54,755 bases of DNA from Candidatus Bathyarchaeota archaeon (GCA_018396395.1 JAGTQN010000001.1:1-54755), one strand, 5' to 3'. Positions 15,684-25,412 are shown, numbered from the stretch's first letter. Program-made: numbers and translations. Notes: a model not told the origin generated them from the sequence alone.

Positions 15684-18600
15684 GTGGGGTTCAGGATGTT
15701 TCCAGCAAGGAAGCCAATCGTTCATTCTTTAATTTTTTTATTAACATTTGTATTCCTGTGGAGCTTAGTATTCCTAAATCGACCTATACATGCATCAAAT
15801 AGCAATATTGTAGAAAAAGATGAAATTGTAGAGATCGTTAGAAATATTAATATTTCTAAAATTATACTCCATGCTAAATATTTTTCTAGTTTCGAATCGA
15901 GATATTCAGGTTATCCTGGATCTGATGCCGCAGCGGAGTATATTCGACAATATTTTGAGAGTTTAGGTTTAGTAGATGTAGAATTCCATGAATTTAACGT
16001 GACAGTACCCATCGACTATGGTACGAGCATTTCTTTACTCGGTCATGATGGACGGGAGAAGAGGGCCTTCAAAGCCTACACCCTAGAGCCAAACATGGTG
16101 GCACTTAGTCGAAGATCTTCTGAGGGATTGACTGGCAAGCTTGTCTATGTTGGCAAAGGTTACTTGGAAGAGATGAGCGGAAAAGATGTTGAAGGCAACA
16201 TCGTACTCATGGACTTTTCGGGAAGTAAAGACAACTGGATTAATGCCGCGAAATTAGGCGCGAAGGCCGTAGTCTTCATAGGAGAAGGCGATAGATATGA
16301 TGCCGCTCGGAAAAGTCTCTGGATCCCATTAGATTTTCCTAGAATCTTTGTCCCTGAGCCTAGCGGTTGTATGCTCAAAAAGGCTATAAACGAAACTGTC
16401 AGGGTTCTTTGTGATATGCGCTTTGAGCAAAGAACGGCAAAGAATGTAATTGGGTTCATCTATGGCAAGCAAATGCCTGAACAGTCCCTAATACTTACAG
16501 CTTACTATGACTCTTACTCTATTACTCCAGGATTTGCACCAGGTGCACAAGAATCTCTGGGCATATCAACGCTCCTTGAATTAGCACGTTTCTTCTCGGA
16601 ATATAGTAAGAGGGGAAGAGGGCCTAATAGAACCATCATGTTTGTAGCCTTCGCTGGGCATAACCAAGCTTTGTTAGGGGCAAGGGAGTTTACGGAACTA
16701 TTTCTCTTCGAGAGAAGATGGCAGAGCAAAGTTGGCTTAATGGATATGACCTACTACCCAATCATGATAAATCTTGACCTAGCCACAGACAACGACTGGG
16801 TGGTCAACCTAGGAGCAGGAGATGTATGCGCACTAGGCTATGGTACTCGAGGCCCTGCTTTCCAAGCTGTTCGATGGATCTATGATAGGTTTAAGGATGT
16901 TTACACACCTCAAATAATAGATGCTTGGAAGACTATATATGGCAGAACTTTCAGGATAGATCTTGACCCATACTATCCTGGCTCTAGAGCCCCCGAGCCC
17001 AATCACATAGTTATGGATAGTGAGCCTTACTTAGCCGCAGGGGCGAACGGATTCTCGTTCTATACAGCTTATAGTGAACGAAAGTACTACTCGACTCCAT
17101 TCGATACATATGAACGGTTGATGTGGAATAATCTTCAACCCCAAATTGAAACAATATTTTCTGTAATCTACATGCTACAGGCGGAACCCCAACTTAAGGA
17201 ACTCTCTACAGAGGTCACGCGTATTGGTGGGCGTCTTTATGGAGCCAACTACGGAAAATTATTCGGAAGAGTTGTAACTTTTAATCCCTCAATCAACCAA
17301 TATGAGGGAGTTTCCAAAGCTCTGGTAGCTATTCAGGGGCCGGGCCTTTATAGGTATATCCTTACAACTGATGAGGATGGCCTATTCACTGTCGTGGGGA
17401 TAACAGCATTCGGTACCAACTATGGAATATATCCCTTCTATCTGGACGAAAACGGTACTATCGAGTATGCTCCGGATTTTGGAATATACAGTTTCGGAAA
17501 TGATGTACAGATAACGATATGGAGGGGGGGCATCATCGGCACTCAAGAATATCCGCAGTATTTTACTGTTTTTAAGTGCGGATCTGTTGCTTTCTTCGAC
17601 TTATTAGCACCTAGAACCGGTTTTGCCTCAAGCGTCTTCCGAATTATGGACTTCAATACACACTCTACGCCCGCCCATTACAGTTTCTTCCCTCGGGAAG
17701 CAAGTCCTATTGTGGTTGCCTTCGTAGAACCCGGCACAAGGGTTGAGGCGATAGCCTTTCAAGCTGATGTGCCTATACCCTCCGCAATTATTTTGAACTC
17801 ATCGAGGATACGACCCCAAGGTAATGGGTACGAGGTCAAATACGGAAGACAACTTCTCGTGACGAATGCCTTGCTTAAGAATGCAGAAGATATATGGTTA
17901 CTGAATAACGAAAGAATCAACACATTCCTCCAATTTAATGTTTTTGAACCTGCCGCGGCCCAGCTTCATGACGCAGCTAAATCGATCTTGGATGCTTCTT
18001 GGGGCGCTTTTGAGAACAGGTCATATGGACTCGCCTTTACGAATGCTCAGCGGGCTTTGGGAGTTGAGACCAGGGCCTACGCCAGAATTCTGAGTTTATA
18101 TAACGAGACGATTAGCTCAACGATGTTCTTCTTCGCTCTCCTTGTTCCTTTCGTTTTCCTAGCTGAAAGGCTGTTCCTTTCGTGGAATGGTCCTAGAAGG
18201 CTTCTAGGCATCATTATGATCTTTATTATGGCGTTAGGCATGTTCGCTCTTTTCCATGCAGGCTTCCATCTAGGTGCAAATATGTTCATTGTCCTGATAG
18301 GCTTCGTTACGATGGCTCTTACATTACCCCTCGTACCAATTCTGGGCGGTCATGCTCAGTCAAGAATCTTAGAATGGCGGAGAGCAGTTGTAGGGCTTCA
18401 TTTCGCGGAGATAAGCAGAACGGGGGCCATTCTACTCTCGTTATCCTACGGAGTCCAGCAGATGAGAAAGCGGAGGCTTAGGACGACCCTAACCTTCACA
18501 TCGATCTTAATGATTGCCCTCGCTTTGGTTTCGATGACTTCTATGTCTGTACATAGCATAACACTACAACTTCCCACGGGAGGGGAGCCGACTCGGGTTG

Positions 18601-20156
18601 GCCTACTCGTAGCAGCTTGGATAGATCCTTTCAAAGGTATTCAGCCCATTTCGGAAGAATTATTAGAGGGAATTAGGCGCGTCTATAATGAGGGGGTATC
18701 GATAGCCCCTAGGGCATGGTTGTACAACATCCATATAGGGAATATGCCTGGCGATTTTAATGATCCATATGCGAGGGGACTTCTCAATATTTCTTCTGGA
18801 GACTCATGGCATACGGCTGCTGCAATCCTTGGAATTTCTGAAAATGAATTGAATATAGCTTACCAAGGAGATATGCAGAAGATAGAACAGATACTTCTGG
18901 ATGGGGTCTGGTTCCCATCAGAGGATGAATTATTTGTTCTCATAAGTAAAGACTATGCAGATTACCTAAACATCAGTATGTCTGACCCATCTTCAACCCT
19001 GATTAGAGTTAATGGTATTCAGATGAGAGTTTGTGGAATCTTTGATGCAAAACTCCTAGAAGGTATAAAGGAACTTGATGGGAGACCCATTATGCCCTTC
19101 GATCCCTCTGATTGGAGAAAGCGACAGCCCCTTCGAGCCCATGAGGTTCTCCTCATGCCATTTAACGCTGTAATGAGGCGCTTAGCTACTTGGGGGCCCT
19201 TTATTACCCAAGTGGCTTTGTATATCGAAAATCCTGTCAAAGTTAAGGAACTAGCAGAATCTATAACTCTCTACTATGACTTCGATGTCTATGCCTCTAC
19301 TGGAGAAAGAGTTTACTTGTTTGCTCATGGAGTCTCAAGGGAAGTAAGTGGACTAACTTTTATAATACTCCCCTCTATCATAGGAGTCCTTAGCCTTTTC
19401 AACATCATGTTAGGCAATGTAATAGAGAGGAGGAGGGAAATATCCACCTTCGCCTCTGTTGGTCTATCTCCCTTGCATGTCGGAAGTATATTCCTTACGG
19501 AGGCAGGAATATACGCTGTTTTAGGAGGGACCTTAGGATACCTCTTTGGCATCATAATCGCCTCGGGAGCGTATAGATTCTATGGAATAGCCGTGAATTA
19601 TTCTTCAATCATGGTGGTAGCCGTCGTACTTCTCTCCATGGGGTTAACGACCTCCTCATCCATCTATCCAATCTATAAATGCGCAAGGCTAGTAACACCT
19701 TCTCTTGAAAGAAAGTGGAAGGTTCCGACTAAGCCAAAAGGAGATACTTGGGAAATTCCCTTGCCCTTTGTTTCCAGCGAGGCTGAGGCAAGGGGGATAA
19801 TAGCATTTATGAAGGAATTTTATGAGGGACATATGATCAGAGATGAGTCGCCAGTCTTTTTCGCCCAGAATCTCTCCATAGAGGAGAGAGCTACGAATAA
19901 CATTACCGTTAAGTCTCTTATAGCGACCGTGGCTATAGAACCTTATCCGCGGGGGATATCCCAGATTGCTATCTTTAATGCATCTATAACTGAGGGTAGG
20001 GCGAGTTACACCTTATTCCTTAAAAGGCTCACAGGAGAACAATCGAGTTGGCAACACCTCAATAAATCCTTCATAAGTGAAGTCCGGAGGCAACTTCTCA
20101 TATGGCGAAGCCTCAGGGATCATGAGAAGAAACGGTATATGGAGGCTAAATTGTAA
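15684..20156 (+). CDS. M28 peptidase-like ectodomain fused to FtsX-type permease
   Basis: This is a 1490-residue membrane protein. A signal anchor (about residues 13-35) leads into a PA/M28 peptidase-like domain (about 50-500), a beta-rich region (about 510-790), two or more membrane helices (about 812-885), and an FtsX/MacB permease core. The core has one helix near 936-955, an extracytoplasmic domain to about 1210, three helices between about 1215 and 1330, and a soluble tail. The ERRREISTFASVGLSPLHV loop is typical of FtsX. The M28 metal site is eroded: TAYYDS replaces H-x-D-S, GAQESLG replaces DNASG, AGHNQALLGA replaces G-E-E-G-L-G, and YYSTPFDT replaces the last histidine. It is probably not a protease. 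No ABC ATPase gene is adjacent. Start GTG 15684 or ATG 15696. Domain calls are firm; function is unknown. Confidence 0.8.
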   Translation: MGFRMFPARKPIVHSLIFLLTFVFLWSLVFLNRPIHASNSNIVEKDEIVEIVRNINISKIILHAKYFSSFESRYSGYPGSDAAAEYIRQYFESLGLVDVEFHEFNVTVPIDYGTSISLLGHDGREKRAFKAYTLEPNMVALSRRSSEGLTGKLVYVGKGYLEEMSGKDVEGNIVLMDFSGSKDNWINAAKLGAKAVVFIGEGDRYDAARKSLWIPLDFPRIFVPEPSGCMLKKAINETVRVLCDMRFEQRTAKNVIGFIYGKQMPEQSLILTAYYDSYSITPGFAPGAQESLGISTLLELARFFSEYSKRGRGPNRTIMFVAFAGHNQALLGAREFTELFLFERRWQSKVGLMDMTYYPIMINLDLATDNDWVVNLGAGDVCALGYGTRGPAFQAVRWIYDRFKDVYTPQIIDAWKTIYGRTFRIDLDPYYPGSRAPEPNHIVMDSEPYLAAGANGFSFYTAYSERKYYSTPFDTYERLMWNNLQPQIETIFSVIYMLQAEPQLKELSTEVTRIGGRLYGANYGKLFGRVVTFNPSINQYEGVSKALVAIQGPGLYRYILTTDEDGLFTVVGITAFGTNYGIYPFYLDENGTIEYAPDFGIYSFGNDVQITIWRGGIIGTQEYPQYFTVFKCGSVAFFDLLAPRTGFASSVFRIMDFNTHSTPAHYSFFPREASPIVVAFVEPGTRVEAIAFQADVPIPSAIILNSSRIRPQGNGYEVKYGRQLLVTNALLKNAEDIWLLNNERINTFLQFNVFEPAAAQLHDAAKSILDASWGAFENRSYGLAFTNAQRALGVETRAYARILSLYNETISSTMFFFALLVPFVFLAERLFLSWNGPRRLLGIIMIFIMALGMFALFHAGFHLGANMFIVLIGFVTMALTLPLVPILGGHAQSRILEWRRAVVGLHFAEISRTGAILLSLSYGVQQMRKRRLRTTLTFTSILMIALALVSMTSMSVHSITLQLPTGGEPTRVGLLVAAWIDPFKGIQPISEELLEGIRRVYNEGVSIAPRAWLYNIHIGNMPGDFNDPYARGLLNISSGDSWHTAAAILGISENELNIAYQGDMQKIEQILLDGVWFPSEDELFVLISKDYADYLNISMSDPSSTLIRVNGIQMRVCGIFDAKLLEGIKELDGRPIMPFDPSDWRKRQPLRAHEVLLMPFNAVMRRLATWGPFITQVALYIENPVKVKELAESITLYYDFDVYASTGERVYLFAHGVSREVSGLTFIILPSIIGVLSLFNIMLGNVIERRREISTFASVGLSPLHVGSIFLTEAGIYAVLGGTLGYLFGIIIASGAYRFYGIAVNYSSIMVVAVVLLSMGLTTSSSIYPIYKCARLVTPSLERKWKVPTKPKGDTWEIPLPFVSSEAEARGIIAFMKEFYEGHMIRDESPVFFAQNLSIEERATNNITVKSLIATVAIEPYPRGISQIAIFNASITEGRASYTLFLKRLTGEQSSWQHLNKSFISEVRRQLLIWRSLRDHEKKRYMEAKL

Positions 20157-20200
20157 AAATGACTTCCTTACTTGGCATGGATCGAGTAAAATGAGGGTGC

Positions 20201-20686
20201 TGTAACCTTAAGCCTTAGGGGAGCCCTATCTCCCTCGATGCTTTATGAAAACCTTCGAGAGGGATAGGAATCCTAGGCAGATTGTGAAGTAGCCTATGCC
20301 CTATCCTATCCTATACTTATACCTTTCATGTCCATCCTTAAGGAAGGATTCAAGGACCATAGAATAAGCCTATGGCTTCCTAGAAGCCATGAATCCATAT
20401 GGCGTTGGATCCATTCCATCGCTTCGGAGGCCTTTCATTTCAGAAGCCTTCTATAAGGGAAGGGCTAAGAAGGCTTTCATGGACGAGATGAGCGAACCGT
20501 AAACTTGAAAGGCATTCGATGGAAGCCTGGATATGGAATGGATGGCCTTAGAACCCATAGGCGAATCCTAGCCCCTTAGAACTGAGCTGGACAGGGAGAG
20601 GTATAACCTTATGTTACGTTACACCATATATATTTCTAAGGAAGCTTAAGGAAATTATGGCATAAAGGCTTAGGCTTAAGGTTACA
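20201..20686. repeat. Gene-free element bounded by 15-bp inverted repeats
   Basis: The 560-nt gap after the FtsX fusion holds no credible gene. It is bracketed by perfect inverted copies of a 15-mer, TGTAACCTTAAGCCT at 20201-20215 and its complement at 20672-20686. The first 13 bases recur at 29987-29999 upstream of a transporter gene. Inside lie compact hairpins, for example ATGGCTTC-CTA-GAAGCCAT at 20372-20390 and ATCCTT-AAGG-AAGGAT at 20334-20349. A non-autonomous transposon (MITE-like) or a structured RNA are the likely explanations. Neither is proved. Confidence 0.4.
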
Positions 20687-20716
20687 ACATCAAAATGAGA
20701 GGCGTATAGGTAGGAT

Positions 20717-22741
20717 TTAAACTGGGCCAGGTTCGTCAACATTATTCGGAAGAATTTCATAGATGAGCTTCTCACCTATGATCGAGAGGTCTTCCATGAT
20801 TGTGTTAAGCCTTCGGAAAGTCTGTTCAAGCACTTGAGCCTCGATCTCGATTCTATGCAACTTCTCTGGACGTGACCTCAAAGCCTTAGAATATCGCACA
20901 GGCTGAATCCAAGGCAATGTATAGAGGTATGCACCATCTATACAAAAGCATGTTGCCTTTAGTTCAGGGGTTATCACAAGACGTCGAATAAGGTTAGCCA
21001 ATCTGAAATATCTCCTCAGCGCCTCCATTTTCTCGTCAGGAAGTCTTTTAGGAAGTCTCGAAACTTCTTGAAGAAGTCTACCGTCTAGGTTTCCTTCCCA
21101 AGGTCCCTGATCAATTGCCTTCAGATAAGCACATAAGCTCAGGGTTAAAACCCTATTCAATTTATCGGCTTCGATCTCCATCTTTTCGAGCTCTTTTAAA
21201 GCTCCAGCTAAGTTTATGCCAAGCTTAGATGCTTTCTTTACAAGGTCACGAAGGCCTTCCTTTCCTTCCATAAGCATTCTAGCATAGCATTTGTAGTCTA
21301 GAGGAAGAACATCAGACTCAGATAAAGTGAGAAGCATTACTCCAAGCCCTTCAATCGGTTCCTTAAACCGATCTGGTCTAAGAAGTTCCTCAGGTTCAGG
21401 CTCATCGGCGGGTCCATGATAAGGGTTAGACTTAACGAGGTAAGGAGTTAACCTTTTACCGACCCAATCCTTCCCGCCTCTAGTTACAGCTGGGCTCGTT
21501 ACTGGAATGCAGCCATCGATGAAGAACACGATCATATCAAATCCTGCACCTCGTACAAGACTATAACCTCCAGCCTTAAGCCCTGGAACGACAGAAGTGG
21601 CTACATATTTGCTGAGCGATCCGAGTTCTGGAGAACCCCATCCACCCGTGATAAGGTCTTTACCGAAAACTCCTCCATCGACATCGATATAGGCTACGAT
21701 CTTATTCTTGATAGATTCATGTTCATCCAAATAGGCATAAGAGCCGACGCATCCCTCTTCTTCTCCTGTCCAGAAGCAGAATTTTAAAGTTCTGCGAGGT
21801 CTAATACCCTCTTTCAGAAGTTCTCCGAAGGCATGCGCAACCCCAAGGATAACTCCACATCCACTCGAATTGTCGAGAACACCTCTACCGAAGGAATCAT
21901 AATGTGCCCCAACCATTACTACTTCATCTGGAAACTCGGAACCAGGGATTGTGGCGACCACATTAAATGCTTGTTTCCTTTCAACATTCTTCAAGACCTT
22001 TATTAAGACCTTCACGTTCTCTCTTCGGCATAGGCTTCGGAGATAGGCACCATCCTTCCTTTGAACTATCACAGCTGGTATCATGGGTAAACTCTCTTCA
22101 GGGAACTTATAGAACATATAATCTCCTTGATGTTCGAGCCATGCATAGGTAGAACCTTTTGGAAGCATTCGTATGGGCCTATGCCAGCCACCTGCTGGGC
22201 CTTCAAAATAGCTATAGTTGAGCCTTGTAGCCACTACTGCTCCAACAGCACCATGAATCCTAGCCAGAATAAGCCTGGATCTAGCCCAAAAACCGTCCAT
22301 AAGAATGATCTTTCCCTTTGCATCTATACCCCTCCTCTCTAATTTCTTATAGTCCTCTTCCCAACCTCTTCCAACATATAGGAGACTTCCAGAAACCCCC
22401 TCTGGTTTTGTGGCATTTCCATATATCATTGGTGTGCATGGAATGTCAACTTTCTTTGGTGATATGATGGTAAGCGAGCATTCTAATACATCGTGGCGTT
22501 CACATTCGAAGCTTTGTACTTCGGTATGAAGCCCACATTCCTTCAACCGTTTTGCAATGTATTTGGCTTTCTTTATGTTTTCAGGCATTCCCATAAGCTG
22601 GTTTACACCCTTGGGCCCTACCTTACACATCTCCACGGTCCAATCGTAAGCTTTTTTAAAGTCTACAATATGACAAAATTTTCTCTCCAGTTCCTTCTGT
22701 TTTTCTGAGACTGGAAAAGCAAAGCCCATTGAGGTATTCAT
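20717..22741 (-). CDS. M28-family aminopeptidase with PA domain, cytoplasmic
   Basis: This 674-residue metallopeptidase has a PA insert (about residues 100-260; GKIILMDGFWARSRLIL) and an M28 catalytic domain. The domain's site is intact: MVGAHYDSFGRG near 287 (H-x-D), LDNSSGCG near 300, FWTGEEEGCVGS near 330 (the catalytic EE pair), YIDVDGG near 353, and a late histidine in YHGPADEPE near 443. It should hold two zinc ions and act as an aminopeptidase or carboxypeptidase; exact specificity is unknown. There is no signal peptide, so it works inside the cell. The C-terminal 170 residues are helical. It is transcribed in the same direction as the large transporter upstream (159-nt gap), which may deliver its peptides. 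A 33-bp palindrome lies 31 nt before the ATG. Confidence 0.85.
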   Translation of the reverse strand: MNTSMGFAFPVSEKQKELERKFCHIVDFKKAYDWTVEMCKVGPKGVNQLMGMPENIKKAKYIAKRLKECGLHTEVQSFECERHDVLECSLTIISPKKVDIPCTPMIYGNATKPEGVSGSLLYVGRGWEEDYKKLERRGIDAKGKIILMDGFWARSRLILARIHGAVGAVVATRLNYSYFEGPAGGWHRPIRMLPKGSTYAWLEHQGDYMFYKFPEESLPMIPAVIVQRKDGAYLRSLCRRENVKVLIKVLKNVERKQAFNVVATIPGSEFPDEVVMVGAHYDSFGRGVLDNSSGCGVILGVAHAFGELLKEGIRPRRTLKFCFWTGEEEGCVGSYAYLDEHESIKNKIVAYIDVDGGVFGKDLITGGWGSPELGSLSKYVATSVVPGLKAGGYSLVRGAGFDMIVFFIDGCIPVTSPAVTRGGKDWVGKRLTPYLVKSNPYHGPADEPEPEELLRPDRFKEPIEGLGVMLLTLSESDVLPLDYKCYARMLMEGKEGLRDLVKKASKLGINLAGALKELEKMEIEADKLNRVLTLSLCAYLKAIDQGPWEGNLDGRLLQEVSRLPKRLPDEKMEALRRYFRLANLIRRLVITPELKATCFCIDGAYLYTLPWIQPVRYSKALRSRPEKLHRIEIEAQVLEQTFRRLNTIMEDLSIIGEKLIYEILPNNVDEPGPV

Positions 22742-22771
22742 CTCAATCGTATCCCCCTATTTCAAAATACA

Positions 22772-22804
22772 TTTTATTTTTTATGTTTAACATAAAAAAT
22801 AAAA
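22772..22804. promoter_or_regulatory. Perfect 33-bp palindrome upstream of M28 peptidase
   Basis: A 16-base left arm (22772-22787, ending TTATGTT) and its exact complement (22789-22804, starting AACATAA) flank a single T. It is rich in A and T and lies 31 nt before the peptidase ATG and 97 nt after the transporter stop codon. It could be an operator for a dimeric regulator, or a hairpin acting at the transporter's 3' end. The perfect symmetry is seen; the role is inferred. Confidence 0.5.
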
Positions 22805-22900
22805 GGAGACACAATTACCCTATTTTCACATGAGGAATAAATCTTTGTCGGTAGGAATGAAAACTTTCCATATTTAATGCTAATGGAATTACAAGCCATA

Positions 22901-24847
22901 TTAGTAGGGAAGGGACCAGGCAGCATTTCTGATTAGGGCAATGATAGAGCCGATGGCTGCTGCTATGCCTTCGCCAAGCGCCAATCCAGCAATCGCGATA
23001 ATTTTGTAATCAGTCCATCCTTTTCCTATTTTTCTGGTCAGAAAGATATTGATGATGCCCCCAACTAAGAGGGATAGGGGTTGGGGTATAGGTTGACTAA
23101 ATCCAGCGGCGAAACCTATGATTGAGAATGGGAACTTGAGGAAGTGACAAGTAATGGTCGCGGCACTCGATATCACGAATGCGAAAATGATATTCTCAGG
23201 AACCCACGATATCTGCGATCTTGAAACCCAGATGACGCTATTCAGGACTTGTATAGGCCAGAAGATGACTGTGGCAGGATAAGATGAAGAGGGGATGGGC
23301 GAAATCCTCCAAAAGGCCTCGACGTAGAGAAAACCTAAAAACAAAGCTATGGCCATCGCTATTATGTATGCAAGTATCCAACTCCTGTGGCTCGTCTCAG
23401 TCATATCGCATACCGCCAAGTTTGCGCAAATTCCTGCTCCACCCCCTCCTAAAGGTGGACTTGTATACCAAATGTCTATGCCTTGATATCCGCTTACAAG
23501 GTAAGCCCCTTCACGCACATACGGGATGCTAATCGCGTATCCTGTTTCGCCAATCCCTCTTCCCGCTATGATAGAGCTTATAAGAGGCATTCCAATCCCG
23601 AGAAGGATTAAAATCCATGCAGGAAAGCCTGGCACGAGAATGATTGGTATCGCCGTGAGAGGTATTACTCCTCCAAGCCATAGGACGATAGGGACGAGCG
23701 AAAACCTAGCTCCCTTTCCACCCCTCATCAAAGCCTTCAAAGACCCTATAAGAATATCCCAAACTCGTCTCCAGTTAAGTGCTAGGGGTATCAATCCTGC
23801 TGCTAAGCTTACTCCTATGTTAGGGCTTGCCCAGATTCGGAGCATCGACATGTTCCAAATATCTCTAATCCGCATACCCGAGGCATAACCAAAAAGGCCT
23901 CCCAACCTTCCAGGTGTTGGTGGGAAAAGGTATACAAGTATAGGATTTCCGATAACATAAGGACCTAATGAACCTATGAAGATCGATACAACCACATTGA
24001 AAGGTATTATGAAGCCTGTCGCAAACACAAAAAGGTCTGTTGCAAAGCCAAGGGTAGCTCCAGGCAGGATGGCATCTATGGGGATCTCGGCCCAAGGTAT
24101 CGGAATGGGTGCAATAGCAAAGTTTGTCGCAAACGGAAATGCGAAGGCCAAGGTGCCGTAAGCCAGACCTACGACAGCAGCGATGACCATAACACTCATC
24201 TTCCGTGATTCCCTTGTTGCCACGGTGACAACCATTTCCCCAGAAACCCTCTGCAGAGGGAACTGTAACCTCTCGATTTTTACATAGAGATTGTAGGTCA
24301 AAAGCCCCAGACCTATATCACATAAGAAGCCAAATGCGACACTGAAGTATGAGAGGAGTATCGGGACTCGAAAGTCGGGATGGAACAAAGTCCTTTCTAT
24401 AACAGCGGTAGAGGTTGGCGGAGGAGCCCACCAATCAGGAATAACTTCCCGTAAAGGAATGTTGGTTCCAGGTGCTGTAAAAGTTAAGGTATACGAACTT
24501 ACATTCCTGTAGTAAAGATTAAAGATGAAGCCCGTAGCCGATACAGTTGCACCAGAGACTGCAGCACAAGACCATATAATGAAGAGTTCTTGTTTACTAA
24601 GCGGGGTACCGAAGAACCTTGTGATTTCGCTGAAAAGTAGCACAGTCGTATAAGATATAGTCCACCACATGATGTCTGCATTTCCTAAAGCCAATGTCAT
24701 CCAGATGCTCGCAGGGAGAAAGACGACACCTGTGTAGATGAGGGCTAGAAAAGATCTGAAGGTCAATCCATTTATGTAGCTAATATCGGGAGATCCGGGC
24801 TCTCTGATCGTTGTAATAGTCTCCGTCTTTTCTGTTTCGGTAGTCAT
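22901..24847 (-). CDS. OPT-like multispanning transporter (DUF6784/6785 type), copy 1
   Basis: This 648-residue integral membrane protein has about 15 predicted hydrophobic helices spread from residue 30 to the end, after a charged cytoplasmic N-terminus (MTTETEKTETITTIREPGS). Length, helix count and glycine/proline-rich loops such as YLFPPTPGRLGGLFGYASGM resemble the oligopeptide transporter (OPT) superfamily members annotated DUF6784/DUF6785, common in archaea and Planctomycetes. OPT proteins import peptides or metal chelates with a proton gradient. The substrate here is unknown. The M28 peptidase is next downstream on the same strand, and a homologous transporter lies at 27939-29924, which supports peptide or glycopeptide uptake. 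A TTAAACGTTTAA palindrome is 40 nt upstream of the ATG. Confidence 0.7.
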   Translation of the reverse strand: MTTETEKTETITTIREPGSPDISYINGLTFRSFLALIYTGVVFLPASIWMTLALGNADIMWWTISYTTVLLFSEITRFFGTPLSKQELFIIWSCAAVSGATVSATGFIFNLYYRNVSSYTLTFTAPGTNIPLREVIPDWWAPPPTSTAVIERTLFHPDFRVPILLSYFSVAFGFLCDIGLGLLTYNLYVKIERLQFPLQRVSGEMVVTVATRESRKMSVMVIAAVVGLAYGTLAFAFPFATNFAIAPIPIPWAEIPIDAILPGATLGFATDLFVFATGFIIPFNVVVSIFIGSLGPYVIGNPILVYLFPPTPGRLGGLFGYASGMRIRDIWNMSMLRIWASPNIGVSLAAGLIPLALNWRRVWDILIGSLKALMRGGKGARFSLVPIVLWLGGVIPLTAIPIILVPGFPAWILILLGIGMPLISSIIAGRGIGETGYAISIPYVREGAYLVSGYQGIDIWYTSPPLGGGGAGICANLAVCDMTETSHRSWILAYIIAMAIALFLGFLYVEAFWRISPIPSSSYPATVIFWPIQVLNSVIWVSRSQISWVPENIIFAFVISSAATITCHFLKFPFSIIGFAAGFSQPIPQPLSLLVGGIINIFLTRKIGKGWTDYKIIAIAGLALGEGIAAAIGSIIALIRNAAWSLPY

Positions 24848-24887
24848 TCTGATCCACTGATCTCAATAAGAGTTGTCATTCAAAGCT

Positions 24888-24899
24888 TTAAACGTTTAA
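24888..24899. promoter_or_regulatory. 12-bp palindrome upstream of transporter copy 1
   Basis: TTAAACGTTTAA is a perfect palindrome 40 nt before the transporter ATG at 24847, in the region where an archaeal operator or TATA element is expected. An operator role is inferred. Confidence 0.3.
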
Positions 24900-24992
24900 C
24901 TCATTCATGTAAAGGCATATAGATGACTAGAAGCATCTCATAAATAGCACGAGACCGAACTCCATTAAGTTGAAGGGGTTGATGGGTCTATC

Positions 24993-25412
24993 TTGGACCT
25001 TACGAATGGGCAGTGGGCGGTCCTAGAGCCCTTGGTTCCAAAGCCCCCTGTCGGCCAGACGGGCCGGTCGGACAGGCCGTGGAGAAACCTGGGAGATCCT
25101 TAACGGGATCCTCTGGATTCTCTGGACTGGCGCTCTCTGCACGACCTGCCTGACAGGTAACTGCCTGGACAAAGCCCTCAAAGGGGAAGGGATAGGAGTA
25201 GGAATGATCGCCCTCCCAAGGATAGCCGCAGAAAGCCGCCTATGCAGGACGGCAACCTCCCGAGCGCTACAGAAGGCGCTGAAAGTGGAGGGGCTCATAG
25301 GATGGCTGCAGAACTTCAGGCACCTCTTAGCCCATCATGGGCACTGGCCGAGAACTTCCTAGGCTTCGTTCACCCTGGGCTGATCCTTATATTGCTCAGA
25401 TGGTATTTGTGA
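24993..25412 (+). pseudogene. Decayed IS5-family transposase (internally deleted)
   Basis: Joining three reading frames gives both ends of an IS5-type (DUF4096/DDE) transposase. From 24999 the frame reads LTNGQWAVLEPLVPKPP, the usual N-terminus. After a frameshift comes EILNGILWILWTGA, then LHDLPDR. Near the 3' end KVEGLIGWLQNFRHLL and, in a further frame, ENFLGFVHPGLILILLRWYL match the family's C-terminus. The stop is at 25410-25412. The middle, with most of the catalytic DDE core, is missing, and several frameshifts and stops interrupt the rest. It is a relic with no activity. It lies between a transporter and an oxidoreductase gene, marking this region as a past insertion site. Confidence 0.8.

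Noticed and set aside
20157..20716. Possible small genes in the gap after the FtsX fusion
   Set aside because: All frames are broken by frequent stops and none has a domain or ribosome site.
25023..25298. A 91-codon open frame on the minus strand
   Set aside because: It is antisense to a recognisable IS5 transposase relic, and its arginine/serine-rich protein matches nothing.
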